A stretch of DNA of 64,000 bases from Cupriavidus malaysiensis. Its GTDB lineage: Bacteria > Pseudomonadota > Gammaproteobacteria > Burkholderiales > Burkholderiaceae. This document shows positions 35,109 to 44,371 of this stretch, piece by piece (position 1 is the stretch's first letter; each line of letters opens with the position of its first letter). The stretch is from contig NZ_CP017754.1 in assembly GCF_001854325.1 (NCBI RefSeq), positions 62,001 through 126,000 on the forward strand, given 5' to 3'. Position numbers and translations under genes: made by a program. The notes beneath the pieces were generated by a model. It searched no databases, was not told the DNA's origin, and saw only the letters and a list, made by a program, of their open reading frames with translations.

Positions 35109-36116
35109 ATGCTGCACTCCTTGCTCGCCCTGCTCGACAACGCGGTCGCCGCGCTGCAGACGCTGCTCTACATCGACATCGTGCAGCCGCTGTGCTTCCA
35201 CTTCGGCCTGATGGGCTACGACGAGGATGCCTACGATGCGCTGTACTGGGTCATCATCGGCGTACTGCAGGTCGCGGCCATGTACGCGCTGCTGCGGCCG
35301 CTCGAGGCGCTGCGACCGATCGAGCGCTGGCCCGACCGCAAGGACGTGCGCGCCGATGTGATCTACACCTGGATCGGCAAGCTCGGCGTGATCAACCTGA
35401 CCTTCTTCTTCCTGCTGCAGCCGCTGTTCCACCACTGGCAGAGCCTGCTGGTGATGCACGGCATGCCGGCCATCGCGCTGGACCGCCTGCTGCCGGATGC
35501 CGACGAGCGGCCGGTGGCGTCCTTCCTGGTCTACCTGGTGGCGCTGGATTTCGCCGGCTACTGGTACCACCGCTGGCAGCACCGCTTCGGCCTGTGGTGG
35601 GAGCTGCATGCCGTGCACCACAGCCAGCAACAGATGTCGCTGTGGACCGATGACCGCAACCACTTCCTCGACGAGCTGCTGCAGGCCGCCTTCTTCGCAC
35701 TGATTTCGCTCTTCATCGGCATGCAGCCGTCGCAGTTCGTGGTCCTGGTGGCGCTGGGCAACTTCATGCAGAGCGTGCAGCACGTCAACGCCCGCCTGCC
35801 CTTCGGCCCGCTGCTGGAGCGGCTGGTGGTCAGCCCCGCCTTCCACCGCCGCCACCATGCCATCGGCTACGGCCACGAAGGCACGCGCTACGGCTGCAAC
35901 TTCGGCGTGCTGTTCCCCTGGTGGGACATGCTGTTCGGCACGGCTTCCTGGGAGCGCCAGCCGGAGCCGACCGGCATCCGCGAACAGCTCCCGCCGCCGC
36001 TGGGCAGCGGGCGCGACTATGGGCGCGGCGTGATGGCGCAGCAGTGGCGCGCCTTCGGCCGCATGGCGCAGCGCCTGCGCGGTGGCCACGGCGCCGCCGT
36101 CGTCGTGCAGGACTGA
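35109..36116 (+). CDS. Sterol desaturase / fatty acid hydroxylase family protein
   Basis: 335-residue membrane-bound di-iron oxygenase. Histidine clusters for the iron pair are seen as YHRWQHR, HAVHHS and HRRHHA, with a fourth His region near QHVNAR. About four to six membrane helices surround them. Family members hydroxylate or desaturate lipids, carotenoids or hopanoids; the bacterial substrate is not decidable from sequence. The ATG at 35109 gives the hydrophobic N-terminus and follows the YncE-like gene by 53 bases. A terminator hairpin lies 20 bases downstream. Confidence 0.9.
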   Translation: MLHSLLALLDNAVAALQTLLYIDIVQPLCFHFGLMGYDEDAYDALYWVIIGVLQVAAMYALLRPLEALRPIERWPDRKDVRADVIYTWIGKLGVINLTFFFLLQPLFHHWQSLLVMHGMPAIALDRLLPDADERPVASFLVYLVALDFAGYWYHRWQHRFGLWWELHAVHHSQQQMSLWTDDRNHFLDELLQAAFFALISLFIGMQPSQFVVLVALGNFMQSVQHVNARLPFGPLLERLVVSPAFHRRHHAIGYGHEGTRYGCNFGVLFPWWDMLFGTASWERQPEPTGIREQLPPPLGSGRDYGRGVMAQQWRAFGRMAQRLRGGHGAAVVVQD

Positions 36117-36136
36117 GCGCCCGCCTCCCTCACCCC

Positions 36137-36164
36137 GGGCAGGCGTTCGCCTGCCCTTTCCTTT
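36137..36164 (+). terminator. Rho-independent terminator
   Basis: GGGCAGGC-GTTC-GCCTGCCC hairpin (36137-36156) followed by TTTCCTTT. It ends the YncE-like/hydroxylase unit; the convergent SMP-30 gene lies just beyond. Confidence 0.8.
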
Positions 36165-36240
36165 CACACCAGGCTTGCCGGATCGGCATCGACCGCGCCG
36201 CAGCCAGCCACCGGCCCAGCCCGGCGATCCCCCCACATGC

Positions 36241-37140
36241 TCAGGGCAGGCCCGCGTGCGGCACATCCACCTCCGCCATCAGGATCTGCCCGAGCCGCGT
36301 GGCACGGCGCTCGTGCTCGGCAAAGTTCGGTGCGGCCGCCATGAACAGCGTGGTGCCCCTGGGGCCGCCCAGCGCGGCGGCGAAGATGCCCTGCTCGCCG
36401 GTGTCGATCTGCTCCAGGATCCTGCCTCCCTGCTGTACGCGCACGATGCGCTTGCCGATGGCGTCGGCCACCCAGACCGCGCCTTCGGCGTCCAGCGCAC
36501 CGCCGTCGGGGGCGATCGAGGCGGCGGCCATCAGGGTGCCGATGTCGTCGCTGTCGGGCATGGCGCCGAAGCTGGCCCAGTCGCGCCGCGGCCCGAGGTT
36601 GCCGCCGGGCAGGATGTCGAAGGCGGAGACGCGGTTGCCGAAGGTCTCGTTGACGATCAGGGTGCGGCCGTCCGGCGTGATGAAGGAGCCGTTGGGAAAC
36701 CACAGGCCCTCGGCCACCACGCGCGCGGCGCCATCGGGCTCGACGCAGACCAGTCCGGTGGTGCGGAAGGGCGCGCCGGACATCAGGTCGAAGCCGAAAT
36801 TGCCGACGTAGGCGCGGCCTGCGCGATCGACCACCATGTCGTTGATATGGCCGCCGGTCAGGGCGGTGAGGTCGGCATGCACGGCCAGCGTGCCGTCGGG
36901 CTCGCGGCGCAGTACCTTGCGGTCGCGCATCGACGAGATCAGCAGCCGGCCGTCGGGCAGCCAGCCCAGCCCGGACGGCTGCTGTGGTACCTGCGCCATC
37001 TCGGTGACGCGGCCGTCGAGGCCGGCGGCGATGACCTTGCCGGTGTAGAAATCCGACGCCCACAACCTGTCTTCATGCCAGCGCAGCCCTTCGAGGAAGG
37101 TATAGCCGGACACCAGAACCGATAACGCTCGCTTCGCCAT
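36241..37140 (-). CDS. SMP-30/gluconolactonase family protein
   Basis: 299-residue six-bladed propeller lactonase-like protein. GYTFLEGLRWHEDRLWASDFY at the start supplies the family's Glu metal ligand; later segments NDMVVDRAGRAYVGNFGFD and FPNGSFITPDGRTLIVNET (Asn) and IAPDGGALDAEGAVWVAD (Asp) hold the other calcium-ligand positions. Such proteins hydrolyse sugar lactones or phosphotriesters. No signal peptide, so probably cytosolic. GGAG lies upstream of the ATG at 37140. No sugar operon surrounds it, and the substrate is unknown. Confidence 0.9.
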   Translation of the reverse strand: MAKRALSVLVSGYTFLEGLRWHEDRLWASDFYTGKVIAAGLDGRVTEMAQVPQQPSGLGWLPDGRLLISSMRDRKVLRREPDGTLAVHADLTALTGGHINDMVVDRAGRAYVGNFGFDLMSGAPFRTTGLVCVEPDGAARVVAEGLWFPNGSFITPDGRTLIVNETFGNRVSAFDILPGGNLGPRRDWASFGAMPDSDDIGTLMAAASIAPDGGALDAEGAVWVADAIGKRIVRVQQGGRILEQIDTGEQGIFAAALGGPRGTTLFMAAAPNFAEHERRATRLGQILMAEVDVPHAGLP

Positions 37141-37421
37141 GCATCGTCTCCTGTTCTTGTTCGTGTCCGGAACGCGCGATGGCGCACGCTCCGGGGAATG
37201 CATCAGTCGGGATGGAACGGTTCGCGCAGGCCGCGCGCGGGGCGGGCCTGCCGCGGTGCGACGGCACGGGATGAGGCGGGAAACAGCGGGAGGACGTGGC
37301 CAGGCCGGCGCCACGGGAGTACGAAAGCGGCACGTCGCCCGCGTACTGTAGCGGGGCGGTTTTTCAAGCGTCAAGGCGCGCGCGTGCTGCAGCGCGGCGC
37401 CTCGGGCGGATCGCGCCGCGT

Positions 37422-37628
37422 TCAGTCCGGGGTGCCGGCCTTGGGTGCCTGGCAGGTGCGGATGCCCAGCAGGCTGTAGGCCGGGCAGACCCGGACGATG
37501 CCGGTCAGCAGGGGCACCACGCCGATCCAGCCCCACGGGCCGATCTTTCCGGTGGCGGCCAGGCCGATCAGCAGCAGCCCGGCGATGATGCGGACGGCGC
37601 GGTCAATGGTTCCGACATTGGCGTGCAT
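37422..37628 (-). CDS. DUF2892 (YgaP-type) inner-membrane protein
   Basis: 68 residues with two membrane helices (about 10-26 and 30-50). MHANVGTIDRAVRIIAGLLL starts the family; PAYSLLGIRTC is the usual C-terminal part. DUF2892 resembles the membrane anchor of YgaP rhodanese. The start is placed at 37628, with GAGGAGT upstream; a longer upstream reading is Arg-rich and unlike the family. No rhodanese domain is present. Single gene; function unknown. Confidence 0.85.
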   Translation of the reverse strand: MHANVGTIDRAVRIIAGLLLIGLAATGKIGPWGWIGVVPLLTGIVRVCPAYSLLGIRTCQAPKAGTPD

Positions 37629-37733
37629 GGCGAGACTCCTCGCAGATATCCTCGCAGATTGGGAGAGGCCGGCACCCACGCGGGTATCCGCATGGGTCGG
37701 CGGTCGGTGCCGGCGGCAGCTTGCCACGAGCAC

Positions 37734-37742
37734 TTATCCACA
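37734..37742 (+). promoter_or_regulatory. DnaA-box consensus TTATCCACA
   Basis: Exact match to the DnaA box, about 106 bases upstream of the minus-strand DUF2892 gene and 87 bases beyond the ppk2 stop. Confidence 0.45.
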
Positions 37743-37828
37743 GGCTACGAGCGTCTCGCCTGCGCGGCCTTGACGCAGCGCAAGCGCAGAGCATGGGGAG
37801 GCCCGGCCAGGGCACGCCGCCGCCCGGC

Positions 37829-38665
37829 TCAGAACCGCTCGGGGATGCGCTTGTCCGAGTGGTCCGCCTCGACGTAGCCTTCCGGCCCCAGCCGCTCGGG
37901 CAGCACGGTCTTCTTGTGCGGCAGCTCCTGGTAGGGGATCCGGCCCAGCAGGTGGGCGATGACATTGAGCCGCGCGCGCCGCTTGTCGTCGGCATCGACC
38001 ACATGCCACGGCGCATGGGCGCTGTGGGAGGCATCGAACATCGCGTCGCGGGCACGCGAATAGTCGTACCAGCGGCGATACGACTGCAGGTCCATGTCGG
38101 ACAGCTTCCACAGCTTGCGCCCGTCGTCGATGCGCGATTGCAGGCGCCGGGTCTGCTCGGCCTGGCTGATTTCCAGCCAGTATTTGACCAGGATGATGCC
38201 CGCATCGATGATCGCCTTTTCCACCAGCGGCACGTCGCGCAGGAAACTCTCGACCTCTTGCTCCGTGCAGAACCCCATCACCCGCTCGACGCCGGCCCGG
38301 TTGTACCAGCTGCGGTCGAAAATGACGACCTCGCCACCGGCCGGCATATGCGGGAGGTAGCGCTGCACGTACATCTGCGTGCGCTCGCGCTCCGTGGGTG
38401 CAGGCAGGGCCACCACGCGGAACACGCGCGGACTGACGCGCTCGGTGATGGCCTTGATGGTCCCGCCCTTGCCCGCGCCGTCCCGGCCCTCGAACAGCAC
38501 GCAGACCTTGGCGCCCGTCTGCTGCACCCAGCGCTGCAGCTTGACCAGCTCCACGTGCATGCGGAAGAGCTCCTTGTCGTAGGCCTTGGCGCCCAGCTTC
38601 GGCTTGCCTGCAGTGGTCTGGTCCGGCGTGACTGCGGTGGTGTCCTGATCGGACTGGCTTGCCAT
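37829..38665 (-). CDS. ppk2: Polyphosphate kinase 2
   Basis: 278-residue PPK2 that moves phosphate between polyphosphate and nucleotides. Walker A is in LFEGRDGAGKGGTIKAI and Walker B in VVIFDRSWYNRAGVERVMGF. The lid module is around RRWYDYSRARDAMFDAS. Single-domain length points to class I (nucleoside diphosphate phosphorylation or the reverse), but class cannot be fixed by eye. AGGAGG stands 5-10 bases before the ATG at 38665. A variable Thr/Gln-rich N-terminus of about 25 residues precedes the core. Confidence 0.95.
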   Translation of the reverse strand: MASQSDQDTTAVTPDQTTAGKPKLGAKAYDKELFRMHVELVKLQRWVQQTGAKVCVLFEGRDGAGKGGTIKAITERVSPRVFRVVALPAPTERERTQMYVQRYLPHMPAGGEVVIFDRSWYNRAGVERVMGFCTEQEVESFLRDVPLVEKAIIDAGIILVKYWLEISQAEQTRRLQSRIDDGRKLWKLSDMDLQSYRRWYDYSRARDAMFDASHSAHAPWHVVDADDKRRARLNVIAHLLGRIPYQELPHKKTVLPERLGPEGYVEADHSDKRIPERF

Positions 38666-38939
38666 GGTCGTCCTCCTGGTCTGTGGTCGGCCTGTCCCGG
38701 CGGCCTGTCGGTGCCGGGCATGGGCGGCGCGATGATCCTGAAGCATAGCGCCGGCGTCGCCGCGGTAACCCCTGAGCCGCCCCGCGACACTTGGAGGGCA
38801 CCCGGGTCGGGCGGGAGGCCGGTGCATCACTCGCGGCGAACGAAGGCATCGGCAGCATGCGAGCGAACTCTTCGGCACATTATGGACGTGCCGGCGGCAA
38901 TACCAGGGGGAGTCGATGCGGAAAAGCGGAAAGCGGCGG

Positions 38940-39015
38940 TGGCGCGCCCGGCTGGGATCGAACCAGCAACCCCTGCCTTCGGAGGGCAGTACTCTATCCA
39001 TTGAGCTACGGGCGC
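38940..39015 (-). tRNA. tRNA-Arg (anticodon CCG)
   Basis: 76-base cloverleaf read on the minus strand. Acceptor GCGCCCG pairs with CGGGCGC, and the anticodon arm is CTGCC-CTCCGAA-GGCAG with CCG at 34-36. T-arm GCTGG-TTCGATC-CCAGC follows; discriminator G and an encoded CCA (38942-38940). It decodes CGG. No integrase or attachment repeat is seen beside it. Confidence 0.95.
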
Positions 39016-39375
39016 GCGGAGCAGGTGGCGAAGGCGACAGCCTCCGCCGGAAAGGCGCATAGCATACCCTGTTTGCCCGGGATCGTCCAATCGGTGCACA
39101 CCCGGCACTTTGAGCCAGGTCACGCAGCCGTCGCTTTTGCCGCCCCGAATCAGGCAACGCCGCTATAATCGCTAGCTATTTGTGCAAGGACGGGGCTGCT
39201 TCGTATCCACTTGGTGCGCCGCAGCCGTCGCGGTGGCGCCGGCGGGAGGAGAACCACGGCTCATCGCTGGCTCGACCGTCGCGCGCGAATCGTGGCGCCA
39301 GAAGAACGAGGCCGAGCCGATCAGAACTGAACGCATGCGGCCAGACAGGTTTCCTGCAAAAAACGAGAGTTCAGC
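39016..39375. other. 360-bp region between tRNA-Arg and cytochrome c5
   Basis: Divergent spacer. A consensus TATAAT at 39164-39169 toward cytochrome c5 has only a weak -35. The leader of about 200 bases holds no recognised riboswitch. The tRNA promoter must lie in 39016-39070. Confidence 0.55.
39164..39169 (+). promoter_or_regulatory. -10 element TATAAT for cytochrome c5
   Basis: Consensus -10, 207 bases upstream of the cytochrome start. The -35 is not well matched. Confidence 0.5.
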
Positions 39376-40239
39376 ATGAGCGACGTCCAACAACCACACG
39401 ACGAACACGAGTCTCCCATCAAGACGCCCAAGCAGTTGATCGCGGTAGTCATCGCCGCGTTCCTGGTGCCGATCCTGGTCATCATCCTGCTGGTCAACTT
39501 CGTCGGCCATGGCGCCAAGGAAGGCGCTGGCGCGACGGACGCCACCGAAGCGGTGATCGACCGCATCAAGCCGGTCGCTTCGCTCGAGCTGAAGGATGCC
39601 AACGCGCCGCGCGTCTACAAGACCGGCGAACAGGTCTACAAGGAAGTCTGCTCCGCCTGCCACGCGACCGGCGCGGCGGGTGCGCCCAAGTACGGCACCG
39701 CCGGCGACTGGGCCCCGCGCATCGGCCAGGGCTTCGACGGGCTGCTGAATTCGGTGCTGCACGGCAAGGGCGCGATGCAGGCGCGCGCCGGCACCACGCC
39801 GGACGACTACAGCGACTACGAACTGGGCCGTGCCGTGGTCTACATGGCCGATGCGGGCGGCGCCAAGTTCCCCGAGCCGGCGGCACCGGCGGCTGCAACC
39901 GCCGCGGCTTCCGCGCCGGCGGCCGAGACCGCTGCGGCCGCCCCGGCTCCGGCGGCTGCCCCCGCGCCTGCCGCCGCCGCTGCACCGGCCGCGGCGTCGG
40001 CCGATACCGGCAAGAAGGTCTACGAGCAGGTCTGCGCCGCCTGCCATGCGGCCGGCGTGGCCGGTGCGCCGAAGTTCGGCGACAAGGCGGCCTGGGCGCC
40101 GCGCCTGAAGGAAGGCATGGACGTGGTGCACAACTATGCGCTGAAGGGCAAGGGCGTGATGCCGCCGAAGGGTGGCTATGCCGGCCCCGATGCCGACGTG
40201 CTGGCCGCGGCCGACTACATGGCGGCCGCCGCGAAGTAA
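39376..40239 (+). CDS. Diheme cytochrome c5 family protein
   Basis: 287 residues. One N-terminal membrane helix (about 20-42) anchors it to the periplasmic face. Two class-I cytochrome domains follow, with heme sites CSACH (Cys92, Cys95, His96) and CAACH (Cys220, Cys223, His224). An Ala/Pro-rich flexible linker (about 167-208) separates them. Each domain ends with a Met-containing segment (KGAMQARAG, KGVMPPKGG) as sixth ligand. It probably shuttles electrons to a terminal oxidase. Start ATG at 39376 gives a polar head before the helix. Ends upstream of a bidirectional terminator shared with hemN. Confidence 0.93.
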   Translation: MSDVQQPHDEHESPIKTPKQLIAVVIAAFLVPILVIILLVNFVGHGAKEGAGATDATEAVIDRIKPVASLELKDANAPRVYKTGEQVYKEVCSACHATGAAGAPKYGTAGDWAPRIGQGFDGLLNSVLHGKGAMQARAGTTPDDYSDYELGRAVVYMADAGGAKFPEPAAPAAATAAASAPAAETAAAAPAPAAAPAPAAAAAPAAASADTGKKVYEQVCAACHAAGVAGAPKFGDKAAWAPRLKEGMDVVHNYALKGKGVMPPKGGYAGPDADVLAAADYMAAAAK

Positions 40240-40287
40240 GCTCCGCACGGCCGGACGCGGTTCCGGCCGGCGCAGTCGACGCAGTAG

Positions 40288-40317
40288 AAAAAGCCCGCGG
40301 CATGCCGCGGGCTTTTT
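40288..40317. terminator. Bidirectional terminator between cytochrome c5 and hemN
   Basis: A 30-bp perfect palindrome: AAAAAGCCCGCGGCA (40288-40302) and its exact complement (40303-40317). It has A-run on one side and T-run on the other, so works for both converging genes. Confidence 0.9.
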
Positions 40318-40451
40318 GCTTTGTCCTGCTGCTTTCCTTCTGTTGCTGCTTCCCTTCTGTGCGGTCAATCGTCCGGCCGATCCGCACACTACGCCGGCCG
40401 CCAACCCTGCGCAGGCGGCCGCCGGGGGCGCAGCGCGCCGCCCGGCCCCCG

Positions 40452-41969
40452 CTACACCACCCGCGAGTAGCGCACCAGCGGGGCCGCTACCGCTTCGTTG
40501 GCGGCCTCGCCGGCCAGCGCGCGCCGGCGTGCGGCGTCTTCGCGCAGGTGGCGGTCGAATACCATCGCCACGCGGCGCACCAGCAGGCGCCCGAGCGGTG
40601 TCACCTCGATGCGGCCGGGCCGGCAGTCCACCAGGCCGTCGGCGGCCAGGCGCTCCAGGTCCGCCAGTTCGGTGGCGAAGGCGGCTGCGAAATCGATGCC
40701 GTGGCGTGCCGCCAGCGCAGCGCTGTCGAGCACGCCGTTGCACATCAGCGCGCCGATGATCTCGCGCCGCAGGTGATCGTCGGCGGACATGTGGAAACCG
40801 CGGATCACCGGCAACCGGCCGGCGTCGAGCGCGGCGTAGTAGTCGTCCAGCGTGCGCGCGTTCTGCACGTAGCGTCCGGCCACCGCGCCGATCGCCGACA
40901 CGCCGAGTCCGACCTGGTCGTAGCCGGCGTGCGTCGAATAGCCCTGGAAGTTGCGTTGCAGCTTGCCCTCGCGCTGCGCCACGGCGAGGTCGTCGCCGGG
41001 CAAGGCGAAATGGTCCATGCCGATGTAGACGTAGCCGGCGGCGCTCAGTTTCTCGATGGTGGCGACCAGGATCTCGAGCTTTTCGGCCGGCGCCGGCAGC
41101 GCCGCTTCGTCGATGCGGCGCTGCGGCTTGAACACATGCGGCAGGTGCGCATAGCTGTAGACCGAGAGCCGCTCGGGCCGCATCTCCAGCACGCGCTCGA
41201 TGGTCACGGCGAAGCGCCGCGCGTCCTGGTGCGGCAGGCCGTAGATCAGGTCCATGCTGATGGAGCGCATGCCGAGGCGGCGCGCGGCATCGACCACGGC
41301 GCGCGTCTGCGCCACGGACTGCTCGCGGTGGATGGCGCGCTGCACCTCGGGATCGAAGTCCTGCACGCCCAGGCTGATGCGGTTGAAACCCAGTTCGGCC
41401 AGCAGGGCCATGCGCGCATCATCCACCACGCGCGGGTCGATCTCGATGGAGTGCTCGCCGTAGGCGGACAGTTCGAAGTGCTCCTGCAGCGCGGCCATCA
41501 CACGGCGCATCTCGTCTTCGTCGAGAAAGGTCGGCGTGCCGCCGCCCCAGTGCGACTGCAGCACCTGGCGGCGCGCGCCCAGCGCCTGCGCCACCTGGGC
41601 GGCCTCACGCGCGAGGTAGTCGACGTAGCGCGCGCTGCGCCCATGGTCGCGCGTGATGATCTTGTTGCAGCCGCAGTAGTAGCAGATGTTCTCGCAGAAC
41701 GGCACGTGCACGTAGAGCGAGAGCGGCGAACCCGTTGGCAGAACCGGCGCGGACGCCCCGCGGCTGCTGTCGGCCAGCGCCGTGCGGTAGTCGGCCTCGC
41801 CGATGCCGTCATGGAAGCGGTCGGCGGTCGGATAGGAGGTGTAGCGCGGGCCGTTGCCGTCGATGCGGCCGGCGAGCGCGCGGAAACCTGTCAGCGCGTC
41901 GCGGTCGAGCGTCCGCGCGGCGGGTGTAATGGGTGAGGCGGGTGTGAGGCGTGAGGTGGGAGCGGACAT
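40452..41969 (-). CDS. hemN: Oxygen-independent coproporphyrinogen III dehydrogenase
   Basis: 505-residue radical-SAM enzyme of heme synthesis that converts coproporphyrinogen III to protoporphyrinogen IX without oxygen. The 4Fe-4S cluster ligands are Cys92, Cys96 and Cys99 in [24 protein letters not shown] (SAM-binding GGE-like motif), [16 protein letters not shown] [13 protein letters not shown] and the C-terminal HemN domain ([12 protein letters not shown]) follow. ATG at 41969; the first 25 residues are poorly conserved. An FNR-type box TTGAC-N4-GTCAA lies about 64 bases upstream. Convergent with cytochrome c5. Confidence 0.95.
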   Translation of the reverse strand: MSAPTSRLTPASPITPAARTLDRDALTGFRALAGRIDGNGPRYTSYPTADRFHDGIGEADYRTALADSSRGASAPVLPTGSPLSLYVHVPFCENICYYCGCNKIITRDHGRSARYVDYLAREAAQVAQALGARRQVLQSHWGGGTPTFLDEDEMRRVMAALQEHFELSAYGEHSIEIDPRVVDDARMALLAELGFNRISLGVQDFDPEVQRAIHREQSVAQTRAVVDAARRLGMRSISMDLIYGLPHQDARRFAVTIERVLEMRPERLSVYSYAHLPHVFKPQRRIDEAALPAPAEKLEILVATIEKLSAAGYVYIGMDHFALPGDDLAVAQREGKLQRNFQGYSTHAGYDQVGLGVSAIGAVAGRYVQNARTLDDYYAALDAGRLPVIRGFHMSADDHLRREIIGALMCNGVLDSAALAARHGIDFAAAFATELADLERLAADGLVDCRPGRIEVTPLGRLLVRRVAMVFDRHLREDAARRRALAGEAANEAVAAPLVRYSRVV

Positions 41970-42032
41970 GGGGGCGCCCTCGGCGGACGGATTGCTGATG
42001 GCCCATGCTAGTCCCGGCGCGGCGCGGGGGGC

Positions 42033-42046
42033 TTGACCGGCGTCAA
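42033..42046 (-). promoter_or_regulatory. FNR/Anr-like box upstream of hemN
   Basis: TTGAC-CGGC-GTCAA, a perfect dyad and one base per half from the TTGAT-N4-ATCAA consensus. It lies 64 bases upstream of the hemN ATG, a plausible class-II activator position. hemN is a classical FNR/Anr target. Confidence 0.65.
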
Positions 42047-42200
42047 GCGCTGGCGGCGACGGCGGGACGGCCGTCGCCGAGCGGTGTCGACTGCCACGCT
42101 GGCGTCGCGTGCCGCCTTCGACGCCCCTGGCGCCAGGCCTTCCGGCGTTCCCGAGAGCGCAGGCGCACTCGGAGGCACCTCAAACACACCTCAGCCCGCG

Positions 42201-43373
42201 TCAGACGCGCGGCAGCACCATGCGCACGCGCAAACCGCCTTCGGGGCGGTTGGCCAGGCTCAGCTCGCCGCCGTGGCGCGCCACGATGTCGGCCGCGATC
42301 GACAGGCCCATGCCGACACCGCCGGTGGCGCGGCTGCGCGAGGACTCCACACGGTAGAACGGCTCCAGTACACGCGGCAACTCCTCGTGCGGAATGCCGG
42401 GGCCGTCGTCGCAGACGTCGATCACCACGCGCTCGGGCGCGTCGGTCAGGCGGATCTGCGCGGCGCCGCCATAGCGGTGCGCATTCTCGATCAGATTGAC
42501 CACGGCGCGGCGCAGTTCGGCCGGATAGGCCAGCAGCGGCGCCGCCTGGCCGTCCAGCCTGACGTCCTGGCCGAGTTCGGCGGCGTCGTCGACGATGGCG
42601 TGCAGCAGGGCCAGGATGTCGACCCGCTGGCGCGGCTCGCCGCTGTCGCGGTCGCGCAGGTAGTACAGGGTGGAGTCGATCAGGCCGTTCATCTCGGCCA
42701 GGTCCTGGCGCAGGCGGTAGCGCACGTCGCGGTCGTCGACGCGCTCGATGCGCAGGCTCATGCGCGTCAGCGGCGTGCGCAGGTCGTGCGATACGGCGGC
42801 GAGGAAGCGCGACTGCTGCCCCATCTGCGTGCGGATGCGCTGCTGCATGTGGTTGAACGCCACCGCTGCGGCGCGCGCCTCGACCGGGCCGGTATCCTCG
42901 TCGAGCTGCGGTGCATTGACGTCCTGCGCCAGGCGGCCCGCGCCGCTGGCCAACTGCTGGATCGGCCGCGCCAGCAGGCGGGCACCCACCCAGGAGGCGG
43001 CGACGATGGCGGCAAGCTGCAGCAGCAGGCCCGGGCGCGGCGGCCACCAGCCGTGCAGCCGCCGCGGCGGCCCGTGGGGTGGCATCGGCGGTGGCGGCAG
43101 GTCGGCGGCGAACAGATCATCGGGCGGCGGCGGTGGCATGCGCCCTGCCTCCAGCCCCGGCGGGCCCGGCGGCATCGCGCCGGAGGGCTGGCCGGGGGTG
43201 GCGTGGCGCGCGCCGGCGGCGGTGGTGTCGTGGCGCTCCAGGCCGGGGCGCGGGAAAATGCTCTCGATGACCGTGATGCCGAGCAGGTGCACGGCCAGCA
43301 TGATGGTGGCCATCACCAGGAACAGGCGCACGAACATGGTGTCGTAGCGCGCCAGCGGACCGCGAAGACGCAC
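42201..43373 (-). CDS. Two-component sensor histidine kinase
   Basis: About 390 residues. Membrane helices at about 14-34 and near LLLQLAAIVAASWVGARLL flank a short extracytoplasmic part rich in Pro (many PP, PPP and PPPPP runs) rather than a folded sensor domain. HAMP, then the H-box AVSHDLRTPLTRM with the phospho-His. The ATPase domain has N-box NLIENAHRYGG, G1 DDGPGIPHEEL and G2 GGVGMGLSIA. GTG at 43373 lies 2 bases after the response-regulator stop with GGAAAG ahead; ATG at 43337 is the alternative. Partner is the upstream OmpR-type regulator. Confidence 0.88.
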   Translation of the reverse strand: MRLRGPLARYDTMFVRLFLVMATIMLAVHLLGITVIESIFPRPGLERHDTTAAGARHATPGQPSGAMPPGPPGLEAGRMPPPPPDDLFAADLPPPPMPPHGPPRRLHGWWPPRPGLLLQLAAIVAASWVGARLLARPIQQLASGAGRLAQDVNAPQLDEDTGPVEARAAAVAFNHMQQRIRTQMGQQSRFLAAVSHDLRTPLTRMSLRIERVDDRDVRYRLRQDLAEMNGLIDSTLYYLRDRDSGEPRQRVDILALLHAIVDDAAELGQDVRLDGQAAPLLAYPAELRRAVVNLIENAHRYGGAAQIRLTDAPERVVIDVCDDGPGIPHEELPRVLEPFYRVESSRSRATGGVGMGLSIAADIVARHGGELSLANRPEGGLRVRMVLPRV

Positions 43374-43375
43374 GT

Positions 43376-44116
43376 TCAGCTTTCCACGTTGGCGGTGAAG
43401 ACGTAGCCCTCGCCGCGCACGGTGCGGATCAGCACCGGATCGCGCGGATCGTCGCGCAGCTTCTGGCGCAGGCGCGACACCAGCAGGTCGATGCTGCGGT
43501 CGAACACGTCCAGGTCGCGGCCGCGCGCCTGGTTGATCAGCAGCTCGCGGTCGAGCACGCGGTGCGGATGTTCGATGAAGGTCAGCAGCAGGCGGAATTC
43601 GGCATTGGACAGCGGCACCACCGTATCCTCGCCGTCGACCAGCTGGCGCAGCGTGGTGTTGAGCCGCCAGGCGCCGAAGCGCAGTTCGTGCCCGGCGGCG
43701 GCGGCCGGACGGCGCTGCCCGCCCTGGCTGCGGCGCAGCACGGTGTGGATGCGCGCCACCAGCTCGCGCATCTCGAAGGGCTTGGTGACGTAGTCGTCCG
43801 CGCCGACCTCCAGGCCGACCACGCGGTCCGCCAGTTCGGCGCGCGCCGTCAGCATGATCACCGGCGTGTCGCTCTGCTCGCGGATCTCGCGGCACAGCGC
43901 CAGGCCGTTCTCGCCTGGCAGCGACAGGTCGAGAATGACCAGGTCATAGGTCTTGCCGGCCATCGCGGCGCGCATGGCGGCACCGCCCTCGGCACCGTCG
44001 GCCGCCATGCCGAAGGTCGACAGGTAGTCGGCCAGCATGGTGCGGATCTGGGTATCGTCGTCGACGACAAGTAGTTGCAGCGGAGCGGAGGCGGTAGCGG
44101 TGGATTCCATTCTCAT
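43376..44116 (-). CDS. OmpR-family response regulator
   Basis: 246 residues. Receiver domain (about 14-130) with acid pair VVDDD, phospho-acceptor Asp in LVILDLSLPGENG and Lys in DDYVTKPFEMREL. The winged-helix output domain (about 145-240) ends with SRLRQKLRDDPRDPVLIRTVRGEGYVF. ATG at 44116 or 44110; no strong ribosome site. It is immediately upstream of the histidine kinase gene and divergent from a Spy/CpxP-like periplasmic protein, a layout typical of envelope-stress systems. A palindrome at 44184-44201 may be its operator. Confidence 0.92.
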   Translation of the reverse strand: MRMESTATASAPLQLLVVDDDTQIRTMLADYLSTFGMAADGAEGGAAMRAAMAGKTYDLVILDLSLPGENGLALCREIREQSDTPVIMLTARAELADRVVGLEVGADDYVTKPFEMRELVARIHTVLRRSQGGQRRPAAAAGHELRFGAWRLNTTLRQLVDGEDTVVPLSNAEFRLLLTFIEHPHRVLDRELLINQARGRDLDVFDRSIDLLVSRLRQKLRDDPRDPVLIRTVRGEGYVFTANVES

Positions 44117-44183
44117 GTCGGCAAGGCGGCATCCGCCGCAGCGCTCACTGTAGCAGCACAGCATACTCTGGCTTTGGCCGCTT

Positions 44184-44201
44184 TGTATCCACACCGATAC
44201 A
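44184..44201. promoter_or_regulatory. Palindrome in the regulator / CpxP-like intergenic region
   Basis: TGTATC-CACACC-GATACA, 6-bp perfect arms, 68 bases before the response-regulator start and 170 bases before the Spy/CpxP-like ATG. Candidate response-regulator or other repressor site. Confidence 0.45.
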
Positions 44202-44371
44202 GACGAAAGCCAGGGCCGAACCTGTCTGTACAAGCAAGCGTCGGCGGCGTGACCAAGTGCTCAAGCTGGGCACGAAATCGGGGCATACCATCGAAAAAGT
44301 CGGCCATGCGCCGCTTGTTCGCGACCCTGCCATCCGGGGCCGACATCCTTCGTTGTTCACGGAGCCAAACC

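Noticed and set aside
38940..39015. tRNA-Arg considered as an integration site of a mobile island
   Set aside because: No integrase, no repeat of the tRNA 3' end and ordinary housekeeping genes on both sides.
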